The notes under the pieces were generated by a model, which was given only the letters and a program-made list of their open reading frames with translations, had not been told where the DNA came from and made no database searches. The position numbers and the translations under genes were made by a program. A stretch of DNA of 64,000 nt, from the IMG/VR virus record IMGVR_UViG_3300027749_000063, positions 1-64,000 of that record; one strand, written 5' to 3'. Positions 39,453 through 47,727 of the stretch are shown piece after piece (within the stretch, counting starts at the first letter, position 1; every line of letters starts with the position of its first letter). Origin of the DNA: a virus.

Positions 39453-39944
39453 ATGTCGAAAGACTTCATAAGAAAAAACCAGCAACCCAAAGTAAGACAA
39501 AAAGAGAAAGACACAGCTTCAGATACGAACTATGTCTGTCTTGGTGCTTACGAAATGTTCTTAAGAGAAACCAAACGTAAAGATATCACCTACAGAGAAT
39601 TCTGTGGCATTCCTAAAAGGATACACTTAAAACTTATGGAGAGATTGTTACGTGGTAGATATGCAATTAGATTTCCAAACTTAGGTTCCATTAAAGTTGT
39701 AAAGACAGAAAATGCAATTCCAAAAGGTAAACATACGATTATTAACTGGAAACTCTACCACGAAACTGGTGTCAAAGTGCCTTATAGAAACACACATACC
39801 AATGGTGCCGTCTATAAGTTTCACTTGTATCCTTACTATAAAAGGGTAGTACAGTTTGGCTTCTACGATTTAAGAGTGTCTAACAAACACAAAGCAGTAC
39901 TAGCACAAGCTATAAGAGAAAACAAAATAGACATACAGTCTTAA
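39453..39944 (+). CDS. basic IHF-like structural-block protein, 163 aa
   Basis: The centre (about 45-90) has a helix pair followed by RGRYAIRFPNLGSIKVVK, like the LG turn of IHF/HU proteins, and the whole protein is rich in Lys and Arg. It lies two bases after the previous gene, between two ring-protein candidates. It may bind DNA in the virion neck, or be an assembly factor. The family name is tentative. Confidence 0.55.
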   Translation: MSKDFIRKNQQPKVRQKEKDTASDTNYVCLGAYEMFLRETKRKDITYREFCGIPKRIHLKLMERLLRGRYAIRFPNLGSIKVVKTENAIPKGKHTIINWKLYHETGVKVPYRNTHTNGAVYKFHLYPYYKRVVQFGFYDLRVSNKHKAVLAQAIRENKIDIQS

Positions 39945-39955
39945 AATATAAAAAC

Positions 39956-40792
39956 ATGAATTACGATAACACTAACTTTATTTCATCTGAGCCCTTAATT
40001 GCGGAAGTAAAGCAAGAGTTAAAGTCGTACTTTGAGGCAGGTGCAATAAGTGAAGTGATGATTCCTACTTACATAGATCAATCACTTCGTAAGCTTAGAG
40101 TAATGGTCTTAAAACCAGAAGAATTGGTTTTGTCTTTTCACGATTACAAGTCAGAACTTCCTTGCGACTTTGGGCTACTAGACTACGCTATATACTATGA
40201 CTCCGAGATTTTCTGGTCTCAAGGAGTTAACTCTGTTAGAGGTAGTTGGTATAAGTCTATTCAATGTACTAATGGTTGTACAGATTGCGGACTTAAAGAA
40301 GAGATGTATGAAACAGTATCTGTTGCTACTCCTGGCTTTAAGATTACAATGAAACAACCTACTTGGATTAAGGTTTACTATGGATCTAAGGCTCTCTGTG
40401 TAGAGGACTGTCCTAACCTTAGTACTTCTTCAAATGATGTTATTCAAATTCATCCTAATAAGACTGTCACATCTACGTTTGAAACTGGTTGCATATACGT
40501 TAGATATTTCTCACGTCCAATGGACGATGATAACCTACCTATGGTTCCAGAAATTCTTGAAGTTGAAGAGTATATCAAGTCTTATCTTAAGTTTAAGTTT
40601 TTTGAACAACTTTGGCATTCAGTAGTAGACGAGAGTCAACGTCAGGTAGAAGCTAAGTTTCAGTACTACAGACAAGATCAATTAAACAAGTTGCAAGCAG
40701 CTAACGGTTACTTGTTGACTTATACCAAACAACAGATGGCAGATAACGTAGCTAAGATGCGTAATCGCTTTATTAGATTCCATATTCAATAA
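39956..40792 (+). CDS. probable ring protein, 278 aa
   Basis: Opening helices (LIAEVKQELKSYFEAGA, PTYIDQSLRKLRVMV), a beta-sheet middle with a Cys-rich insertion (CTNGCTDCG), a strand GCIYVRYFSRPM and a long C-terminal helix pair (KSYLKFKFFEQLWHSVVDE, QRQVEAKFQYYRQ). The helix-sheet-helix order is that of connector and tail-tube A-like proteins. It directly precedes the giant muzzle gene, as expected for the ring that carries it. Confidence 0.7.
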   Translation: MNYDNTNFISSEPLIAEVKQELKSYFEAGAISEVMIPTYIDQSLRKLRVMVLKPEELVLSFHDYKSELPCDFGLLDYAIYYDSEIFWSQGVNSVRGSWYKSIQCTNGCTDCGLKEEMYETVSVATPGFKITMKQPTWIKVYYGSKALCVEDCPNLSTSSNDVIQIHPNKTVTSTFETGCIYVRYFSRPMDDDNLPMVPEILEVEEYIKSYLKFKFFEQLWHSVVDESQRQVEAKFQYYRQDQLNKLQAANGYLLTYTKQQMADNVAKMRNRFIRFHIQ

Positions 40793-40797
40793 ACTTA

Positions 40798-43700
40798 ATG
40801 GAGAATAAAATTAATCAGAACATTGCTGGGTTAAATTTAGATTCAGTTAACTACCAGATAAAGGAGAACATGATTACGTTTGCTTTAAACGCAAATGTTC
40901 AATCTCATGATGGTAACTCAACTACCTATACTAATGAGCCTTCCAATCAGATCTGTTATAATTTTATCAATTTATATCCTGGATTTAAAATTACAGGAAC
41001 CTTAAGTATTACTGAGCAATCTAAGTTAGTTGTTTTTTTAGCACACCCTGATGGACGTTCTCTTATTGGAGTAGTTACAGATTTAAGAAAAGACTGTACT
41101 AGTTTGGTAGAAAGTGAAACAGACTGTGGTTGTGTATCAGGTACTGCACTATCTAGTACGGTAGACTTAGCTGAGGGTTGTTGTACTTTTACTCCTTTAG
41201 TTGTAGACAACTGTTGTGATTGTTCTGACTGTTACGAATACTCAGTAGAAAGCATTTCTAAATCTCCTTACATAGTAAATTATATAGACTGTTCTGGATT
41301 AGAAACTAATATTACTTTTCCTGCAGGACAGGTAGGAGTATTTAGAGCTAGAAAAGATAAGTACACATTAACTTCAGATACAAGTATTGTTTCAGAACGT
41401 TTTATATCTCAGGGAATCTGCGTACCTAAGTCTAGTAAGTGTTGTTTAGGTTTGAGTCCGGACTATCCTGTATACTCTGAATATCGTATAGATAATTGTA
41501 ATACTAAAATATATTTTATTGCTAAGAACATTACTCCTAGATTCTTCTCTTTAGAGGAACCTTATGGTAAAGATCAATGTGGAATATTGTCTGATTGTCT
41601 TTCTGATTCTTGTGAGAGACTAAAATTGTTTCCTGACTTCTGTCAAGCAGACATATATCCTACCTCAATTAACTCAGGTGGATCATTAAAGGGAGGAGTT
41701 TATTCCTTCTCTATTGCTTATGCAGATGAGAAAGGAAAAGAACTTACTGACTATGTAGATTTTTGTAATCCTATTCCAATTTTTGAGAGGTACATTACAG
41801 AACAAACTGAGTATGTAACTTCTAAATCTATTAGAGTTGCTATAGAACACAGTACTGCTATCTTTAATTACTTTAACTTAGTAGTAGCTGAAAACATAAA
41901 TGAAGTAACTACATACCAACTAGTAGGTACTTACAGAGTTAATCAGACTACTAACAAAGATTCTTTAATCTATACAGGAGAATACACTTCTACATTCTCT
42001 TCTATTGTTCCTCTTATTCGTACTCCTCATTATACTAGTGCAGGAATTATTGATAAGCAAACTGACATGTTAATGTTAGCGGATTTAACAGAAACGCCTA
42101 AGTATAACTTTCAGTTACTTGCAAACAATATTAAGTTACGTTGGGAAACAGTGGAGATGCCTGCTGATCAAAAGTTTGATTACTCTAATCCAGAGATTGC
42201 TTATTTCTTCCGTACATATCAAAGAGATGAAGTTTATCCATTTGGAATTAAGTTTAGATTAAAGAACGGAAAGTATACAGATGTATTCCATATTCCAGGA
42301 AGAGTTGCTTCTGGTTCTGATACAGCTACCTTATCAAAAGGATCTAGTTTAGATGTATTTACTGTTGCAAACGATTGTACTGTAGAGAAAGATCTTCCTA
42401 CTTGGAAAGTATATAACACAGCTACTGCAGGTCTCACACCTCCTAGTAATGAACCTTCTATACAAGAAGCTCAGTACAGTTGTAAGATTACTGTAAAAGA
42501 CTCAGGAGAGTTTGCTTATTGGGAATCTACTGAGACTTATCCTTGTTACACAGAAGTATGGGGAGCATTAGCTGAACAACCTATAAGATTTCATAAGTTT
42601 CCTGAGAATGCAATTTCTCACATACATGCAGACAGTAAAGATTTAATTTACCCTATTGGAGTACGTATCCTTGAGAGTTTGTTTGAAGCAGACTTAAATA
42701 CATTTACAGTATACGATCCTTTAAACACTTATGGTAATAATCAGATTCCTGTTAAGGAACTTATCTGTGGCTACGAGTTAGTAAGAGGTAATCGTGTAAA
42801 CAATAAATCAGTTATTGCTAAAGGTCTTATTTACGATGTCGGAACTTTTGAAGATGTTAAATCAGGTAAGAAGTTTTACTACCCTAACTATCCTTACAAC
42901 GATATTAGGGAAGATGGTTATATTAAATCTAACCCAGATTGGTACAATGCAGCAGATAGAGGAGAAAAGAATAATAGCATTCCAGGAATGAGTCTCCACA
43001 AAGGATTCAATACTATTGGATCTCGTTATACATTCCACTCTCCTGATACACATTTCCAACTTCCTAAAATTGGTACAGAACTTAAAATAGAAACTTTAGA
43101 GTTTGGTAAAGTACAGGGAAAGTTTGTTCCTGTATTAGATCATCCTCAATATAAGTTTTTAACTAAAGCTGACTATGCTTTGTCTGCTGTTTTATCAAAT
43201 GCACTTTCTTTAGCTTTTGAAAGCAAAGCTACGGTTGCTGACGCAGGAAGTATTATTAAGACAGATGCACTTTCAATTCTAACTAACAATCAAATATTTA
43301 TAGATCTGATTGAGAGACTAATTCCTAATACAAACTTTGCTTATCAGTTTAACTCCGTAGGAAAGTATACAAGTTTTAGACCTATAACTACTAGAGGAAA
43401 CAGAAGACGTTTCTTGGATATTGGACTTTATGCTAATGATAAGATAGTAGAGTTAAATGATGACAAACCTTTACATAATCGTCTAAGAGAAACTTCAGTT
43501 TATCTCAAGACTAGTGCTGGATTCTCTCAAGAGTTTACGTCTATCCAAGATAACACTCGTTACACAATAGGAGAAAAAGGATTAGAAGATAATCCAGAAA
43601 AAGTAACAGAAAGCGATACAAGAGCTTACTACGCTTCTATTAAAAGAGAATTCCCAAATCAGTATGGACAGATAGAAAACATTAGATATATTTCTACAGG

Positions 43701-45804
43701 TTATATCTGTGATGTAACTCTTAGTCTAGGAGGTACTGCAAAGATTCTTAAGAAGTATTATCCTGCTTTTGGTGGAGATACTTATATTAATAAGTTTGCT
43801 CTTAAACGTAAACACTCTTTTTTTACTCGTAATTTAGCTAATCTTCCTGCTAAAGTAAATAACGTTCCTTTTGATTATTGGTTGTTTCCTAACTTAGGAT
43901 ATCCTACTTACTACATAGGAGAGTCTCCAGAAGAACTGGATGCTGCTATTATCTCAAGTGCAGTAACAGGAATTGGAGCAGCAGCAGCTACCGCAATAGC
44001 TGCCGCACTTACAGGAGCAGCTAGTGGAATTGCTCTTAATGCTATTATTTCTGGAGCACTTGGTACTATTTATAGCTTGTTTGTAAAGAAAAATAACTTA
44101 GATGCAGATCCTCAAGAGTTCTTCTATCAGAAAGGATTCTTCTACACAGCATCTTATGGTATTCCAGTATTCTACGTAGAGTCTGACATTAACGTAGACT
44201 TACGTCATGGAAGAAATGACCTAGAAGAAAACTTCTACCCTAATGTAGGAGATGGTATTCCTGACGATTGGTTGCATGAAGTAAACGTACCTATTAAGTT
44301 TGATAACTTCTACAGCTACAACGCTACTTACTCTGCACAGAACTTAAGTCCTAACTTCCCTTATAGATTAAAGTATCCTTCTTTAGAGTGTCTTACTTAT
44401 CATCAGAATAGAGTTATCTATTCTGATCCTGCAAATGCTTCTAACTATCTTTCAGATGCTTGGAGAGTATTCCGTTCTGGTAATTTTTATGATTTTCCTA
44501 AGCAAGGAGGTCGCTTAATAGATTTGAATGCAGGAGAGAACGAAAGAGTATATGCTAGGTTTGAAAATACAACTAAAGTATACAACTCTCGTATTACACT
44601 AAGCACTACTTCGCCTTATCAGTTAGAGATTGGTAATGCAGAAATGTTTAAACAAAAACCTGTAGAACTTTCTAAGACAGACTTAGGTTATATAGGAACT
44701 CAACACAAAGCTTATGTTAAGTGTGAGTATGGAACATTCTGGGTAGATGCTAAGCGTGGTCACATCTATCAAATTACAGGAGATGGATTTAACGAGATTA
44801 AAACAGAGAATAACTTTAACTGGTTTAAAAATAATTTACCTTTTAATATCCTTAAGAACTTTCCTGATGCAGACATAGATAATCCACAGTCAGGATTAGG
44901 TATTGTAATGGGATGGGATGAAAGATACGAAAGAGTATTTATTACTAAGTTAGATTATTTAGTACGGAAAGATCTAGTAGGTATTATAACTTACGAAGAT
45001 AGAAAGTTTTACTACCAAGAAATAAACTTAAGGATAGAAGTCCAGTTAACAGATCCTACTTACTTTGAGAATAAGTCTTGGACAGTTGCCTACTCTCCTA
45101 AACTTAAAAACTTTATTTCATTCTATTCTTTCCTTCCTAACTTCTTTGTTCCTTTGTTAGGTCATTTCCAAACTATTATCAACACAGGAACAGGTTCAAG
45201 TCTTTGGAACCATAACCTTTCTGTTTATACTTATCAGACTTATTACGGAATCTTGTACCCTTATATTCTAGAGTATTGTGTAAACTCTTTTCCAGTAGCT
45301 TCATCTATTAACTCAGTAACTATCTTAGAAGATATCCAAGAGTACTATTCAGACTATGAGTACTATTCTTTAGGAACCACAAATAATACTAACTTAGCAA
45401 ACTTTACTAAGGCTATTATTTATAATAAAGAACAGTCTTCTGGAGTTATTAAGTTGATTCCTGAGATCTTTGGTAACACAAGACAAAAGATAACCTATCC
45501 TAGAATGACAGCAACAGGCATAGAAGCGCTTATCTCTCGTAGAGAACACGTGAGTACCTTCAATGGATTTTGGAACGTTGCAGCGCAAGGAAATGGACAA
45601 CCTTTATGGTCTACTCAGTGGAGTGACTTAGTAACTCAATATCCAATTGATAAAGTTCCTAATACAAAGAGTGTAAGACCTGTGTCTGTATCTTACCAGA
45701 AGAGTAAAATTAAATCAGACTTTGCTAGAATTAGACTAATACAAGATGCTTACTCTAGATTTAAGTTTATCAATACAATCCAAATAACACAAACCAATCC
45801 ATAA
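40798..45804 (+). CDS. muzzle / tail-tube B-like protein, 1668 aa
   Basis: A giant mostly beta-structured protein in the place of the crAss-like muzzle, the nozzle that closes the tail. Starts MENKINQNIAGLNLDSVNYQ. Cys-rich patches occur at about 100-165 and 215-290. A highly hydrophobic Ala/Gly-rich segment lies at about 1050-1097 (AAAATAIAAALTGAASGIAL). The C-terminal third has many aromatic residues and propeller-like strands. In T7-like tails the corresponding nozzle protein is a beta-propeller; here the protein is about twice as long. Confidence 0.75.
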   Translation: MENKINQNIAGLNLDSVNYQIKENMITFALNANVQSHDGNSTTYTNEPSNQICYNFINLYPGFKITGTLSITEQSKLVVFLAHPDGRSLIGVVTDLRKDCTSLVESETDCGCVSGTALSSTVDLAEGCCTFTPLVVDNCCDCSDCYEYSVESISKSPYIVNYIDCSGLETNITFPAGQVGVFRARKDKYTLTSDTSIVSERFISQGICVPKSSKCCLGLSPDYPVYSEYRIDNCNTKIYFIAKNITPRFFSLEEPYGKDQCGILSDCLSDSCERLKLFPDFCQADIYPTSINSGGSLKGGVYSFSIAYADEKGKELTDYVDFCNPIPIFERYITEQTEYVTSKSIRVAIEHSTAIFNYFNLVVAENINEVTTYQLVGTYRVNQTTNKDSLIYTGEYTSTFSSIVPLIRTPHYTSAGIIDKQTDMLMLADLTETPKYNFQLLANNIKLRWETVEMPADQKFDYSNPEIAYFFRTYQRDEVYPFGIKFRLKNGKYTDVFHIPGRVASGSDTATLSKGSSLDVFTVANDCTVEKDLPTWKVYNTATAGLTPPSNEPSIQEAQYSCKITVKDSGEFAYWESTETYPCYTEVWGALAEQPIRFHKFPENAISHIHADSKDLIYPIGVRILESLFEADLNTFTVYDPLNTYGNNQIPVKELICGYELVRGNRVNNKSVIAKGLIYDVGTFEDVKSGKKFYYPNYPYNDIREDGYIKSNPDWYNAADRGEKNNSIPGMSLHKGFNTIGSRYTFHSPDTHFQLPKIGTELKIETLEFGKVQGKFVPVLDHPQYKFLTKADYALSAVLSNALSLAFESKATVADAGSIIKTDALSILTNNQIFIDLIERLIPNTNFAYQFNSVGKYTSFRPITTRGNRRRFLDIGLYANDKIVELNDDKPLHNRLRETSVYLKTSAGFSQEFTSIQDNTRYTIGEKGLEDNPEKVTESDTRAYYASIKREFPNQYGQIENIRYISTGYICDVTLSLGGTAKILKKYYPAFGGDTYINKFALKRKHSFFTRNLANLPAKVNNVPFDYWLFPNLGYPTYYIGESPEELDAAIISSAVTGIGAAAATAIAAALTGAASGIALNAIISGALGTIYSLFVKKNNLDADPQEFFYQKGFFYTASYGIPVFYVESDINVDLRHGRNDLEENFYPNVGDGIPDDWLHEVNVPIKFDNFYSYNATYSAQNLSPNFPYRLKYPSLECLTYHQNRVIYSDPANASNYLSDAWRVFRSGNFYDFPKQGGRLIDLNAGENERVYARFENTTKVYNSRITLSTTSPYQLEIGNAEMFKQKPVELSKTDLGYIGTQHKAYVKCEYGTFWVDAKRGHIYQITGDGFNEIKTENNFNWFKNNLPFNILKNFPDADIDNPQSGLGIVMGWDERYERVFITKLDYLVRKDLVGIITYEDRKFYYQEINLRIEVQLTDPTYFENKSWTVAYSPKLKNFISFYSFLPNFFVPLLGHFQTIINTGTGSSLWNHNLSVYTYQTYYGILYPYILEYCVNSFPVASSINSVTILEDIQEYYSDYEYYSLGTTNNTNLANFTKAIIYNKEQSSGVIKLIPEIFGNTRQKITYPRMTATGIEALISRREHVSTFNGFWNVAAQGNGQPLWSTQWSDLVTQYPIDKVPNTKSVRPVSVSYQKSKIKSDFARIRLIQDAYSRFKFINTIQITQTNP

Positions 45805-45807
45805 CCT

Positions 45808-46203
45808 ATGAGCTCCTTTAACATGAAAGAAAAAGAATTATTCACAACAATTAAGCCTGAGATCTTTATCGGCCAATTGTTCCAGTCACGTGATATGATG
45901 CACTTGACTCACCTTCAAACTGTAAACTATGCAGAACACAAAGCATTAAACGCTTACTATGATGGTATCCTTGATCTTACTGACTCTCTTACCGAAACTT
46001 ACTTTGGTACAATCGGAAAACGTCTTAACATCAAGATCCCTGCATCAGAGTACATGAACTCTAGAACCCACTTAACTTACTTGAAAGATTATATTTTCAA
46101 GCACAGAGGAGTATTGGGTATGGAGAACACTCACATTCAAAACATTATTGATGAGATCCTTGGTCTTATTACTGAGACTCTTTACTTGTTGACACTATCT
46201 TAA
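45808..46203 (+). CDS. hypothetical helical protein, 131 aa
   Basis: A soluble helical protein with conserved-looking aromatic and His residues (FQSRDMMHLTHLQTVNYAEH, FKHRGVLGMENTHIQN). Such small helical proteins follow the muzzle gene in other crAss-like genomes. A virion or assembly role is possible, but no domain is recognised. Confidence 0.65.
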   Translation: MSSFNMKEKELFTTIKPEIFIGQLFQSRDMMHLTHLQTVNYAEHKALNAYYDGILDLTDSLTETYFGTIGKRLNIKIPASEYMNSRTHLTYLKDYIFKHRGVLGMENTHIQNIIDEILGLITETLYLLTLS

Positions 46204-46214
46204 AATAAAAATAT

Positions 46215-46598
46215 ATGAATCGTTTAAAAGAAGCTTACGCTGGCTGCATGAATTGCGGAGGTAAGGTAAAAATGAAATCTGGAGGTAAATGGATCCAGTC
46301 TGCAATTAAAAATCCAGGATCTTTTACAAAGCAAGCACAAGCTGCAGGTATGTCTGTTACAGGATTCCGTAATAAAGTACTTAGCAATAAAGGTGCTTAC
46401 TCTTCTACTACTGTTAAGAGAGCTAACTTAGCTAAGACTCTTTCTAAGATGCGTAAAGGAGCAGCAGGTATGTCTGTATCTGAGTATGGAGGCATGGAAA
46501 AATATGCTTCTAAAAGTGCTATGAAAAAACACGAGTCAAAGGAAAGTAAAAAAACGGAGGCTAAAGAAGAATCTAAATTTATTAAAAGAAGAAAGTAA
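46215..46598 (+). CDS. basic protein with CxxC and Lys-rich tail, 127 aa
   Basis: An N-terminal CMNCGGKVKMKSGGKW, a helical region (about 35-85) with KWIQSAIKNPGSFTKQ, and a strongly Lys/Glu-rich tail ending KRRK. Several proteins of this region share GGKxxx and MKxGG motifs, which suggests a common short targeting or packing signal. Probably a DNA-associated virion protein. Its stop overlaps the next ATG. Confidence 0.6.
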   Translation: MNRLKEAYAGCMNCGGKVKMKSGGKWIQSAIKNPGSFTKQAQAAGMSVTGFRNKVLSNKGAYSSTTVKRANLAKTLSKMRKGAAGMSVSEYGGMEKYASKSAMKKHESKESKKTEAKEESKFIKRRK

Positions 46599-46876
46599 TG
46601 TTTGTCCCAGGGGTTAACGGTTCTATAATTGCAAATTCTAATGCACTTACAGGTTCAAGACTTAAGGGTGCGTACAAGAATTCTAAGAAATTTGCTAAAG
46701 GAGGTAAAGCCTCTGACGATAAACAAATGGTTAATGGAGTAGCAAGTATTCTACGTAGAGTAAAAGATCCTAAGAACAGATTGCAATTAGCTAATCAACT
46801 TTCAAAGCAATTCAATAGAGAAAAAGTAAAGTATGACTTAGCTTCTTTTTTAAATAAATCTAAAGTAAAGAAATGA
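46598..46876 (+). CDS. basic protein, 92 aa
   Basis: Starts MFVPGVNGSIIANSNALTGS, close to the N-terminus of the major capsid protein (RVNGRVIANAHMTSS), and then becomes Lys-rich with a helical domain (VNGVASILRRVKDPKNRLQL). The similar N-terminal motif may mark a shared interaction. Overlaps the previous and next genes by a few bases. Confidence 0.6.
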   Translation: MFVPGVNGSIIANSNALTGSRLKGAYKNSKKFAKGGKASDDKQMVNGVASILRRVKDPKNRLQLANQLSKQFNREKVKYDLASFLNKSKVKK

Positions 46877-47445
46877 AACAGATGATAAAACGCAAAGATG
46901 GATCTTATTCACAACGAGGTTTGTATGATAACATCCGTGCAAAGAGAGGTTCTGGAAAGAAGCCTACTCCAGAGATGCTTAAGCAAGAACGTAAGATTAA
47001 ACGTGAAATGGCTGATGGTGGTAAGATGCCTACAGCTGTTGCTAAAGCAAGATTCGTAGCAGCTAATAAAGGAAATGTATCTGAAGCTAGACAAGATGCT
47101 TCTAAGTACGGATACAAGTTTATGTCAGGAGGAAGACTTAAGATGGCTTACATGGCTAAAGGAGGAAACATTTCTCACACAACTAAAGGAGCAGGTGCTA
47201 ACTACCGTCCTACTAAGTCAGGAGCAGGTATGACTCAAAAAGGAGTTATGGCTTATCGTAGAGCTAACCCTGGATCTAAATTAAGTACAGCAGTAACAGG
47301 TAAAGTTAAAGCAGGTAGCAAAGCAGCTGGTCGTAGAAAATCTTATTGTGCTCGTTCATTAGGACAGTTACGTGGATCTAAACAATCTACACAGAATGAT
47401 CCTAACAGCAGAATACGTCAAGCACGTAGACGCTGGAAATGTTAA
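46873..47445 (+). CDS. basic protein with RRKSYCAR motif, 190 aa
   Basis: Very rich in Lys, Arg and Gly. The middle contains Gly-rich segments (MSGGRLKMAYMAKGGNIS) and the C-terminus holds RRKSYCARSLGQL (about residue 155) and RQARRRWKC. A similar RRKSFCAR-type motif is known from small proteins of phages and large DNA viruses without assigned function. Likely a DNA-binding virion component. Confidence 0.65.
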   Translation: MKQMIKRKDGSYSQRGLYDNIRAKRGSGKKPTPEMLKQERKIKREMADGGKMPTAVAKARFVAANKGNVSEARQDASKYGYKFMSGGRLKMAYMAKGGNISHTTKGAGANYRPTKSGAGMTQKGVMAYRRANPGSKLSTAVTGKVKAGSKAAGRRKSYCARSLGQLRGSKQSTQNDPNSRIRQARRRWKC

Positions 47446-47470
47446 ACTAAAATAAACTAAAACTAAATAC

Positions 47471-47623
47471 ATGGCAGCTAAAGCATCTAAATCAAATACA
47501 TCTTCATCTTCAAAGTTTACAGTTAAACCTAAAGTAAAAAGAAAGGGAGTTGTAGCAAAGACTAAGGCATCTAGGTCAAAGTCTAGCAAAAATTACATCA
47601 AGCGAAGTAAGGGTCAGGGTTAA
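47471..47623 (+). CDS. small Lys/Ser-rich protein, 50 aa
   Basis: Reads MAAKASKSNTSSSSKFTVKP and ends SKNYIKRSKGQG. The ending YIKRSKGQG resembles a short tail motif of small basic crAss-like proteins. It is the last gene of the basic-protein cluster and is followed by a terminator. It may be a histone-like packing peptide. Confidence 0.6.
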   Translation: MAAKASKSNTSSSSKFTVKPKVKRKGVVAKTKASRSKSSKNYIKRSKGQG

Positions 47624-47644
47624 GAAATCAACCCTTGCTTTTTT
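47616..47644 (+). terminator. intrinsic terminator
   Basis: AGGGTT / AACCCT (6 bp, 8-nt loop) with a U-run after three bases. It overlaps the stop codon of the small basic gene. Confidence 0.7.
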
Positions 47645-47664
47645 ATATTAATCTTGTATATTTG
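47635..47664 (+). promoter_or_regulatory. host-type promoter of the cargo unit
   Basis: TTG (47635-47637), 19-nt spacer, TATATTTG (47657-47664). It overlaps the terminator of the previous unit. Confidence 0.75.
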
Positions 47665-47727
47665 TATAACTAGCTTAAACTCAAGCAGTTATTAACCTTC
47701 TATGTTAATAACATAAATAATTAAAAC

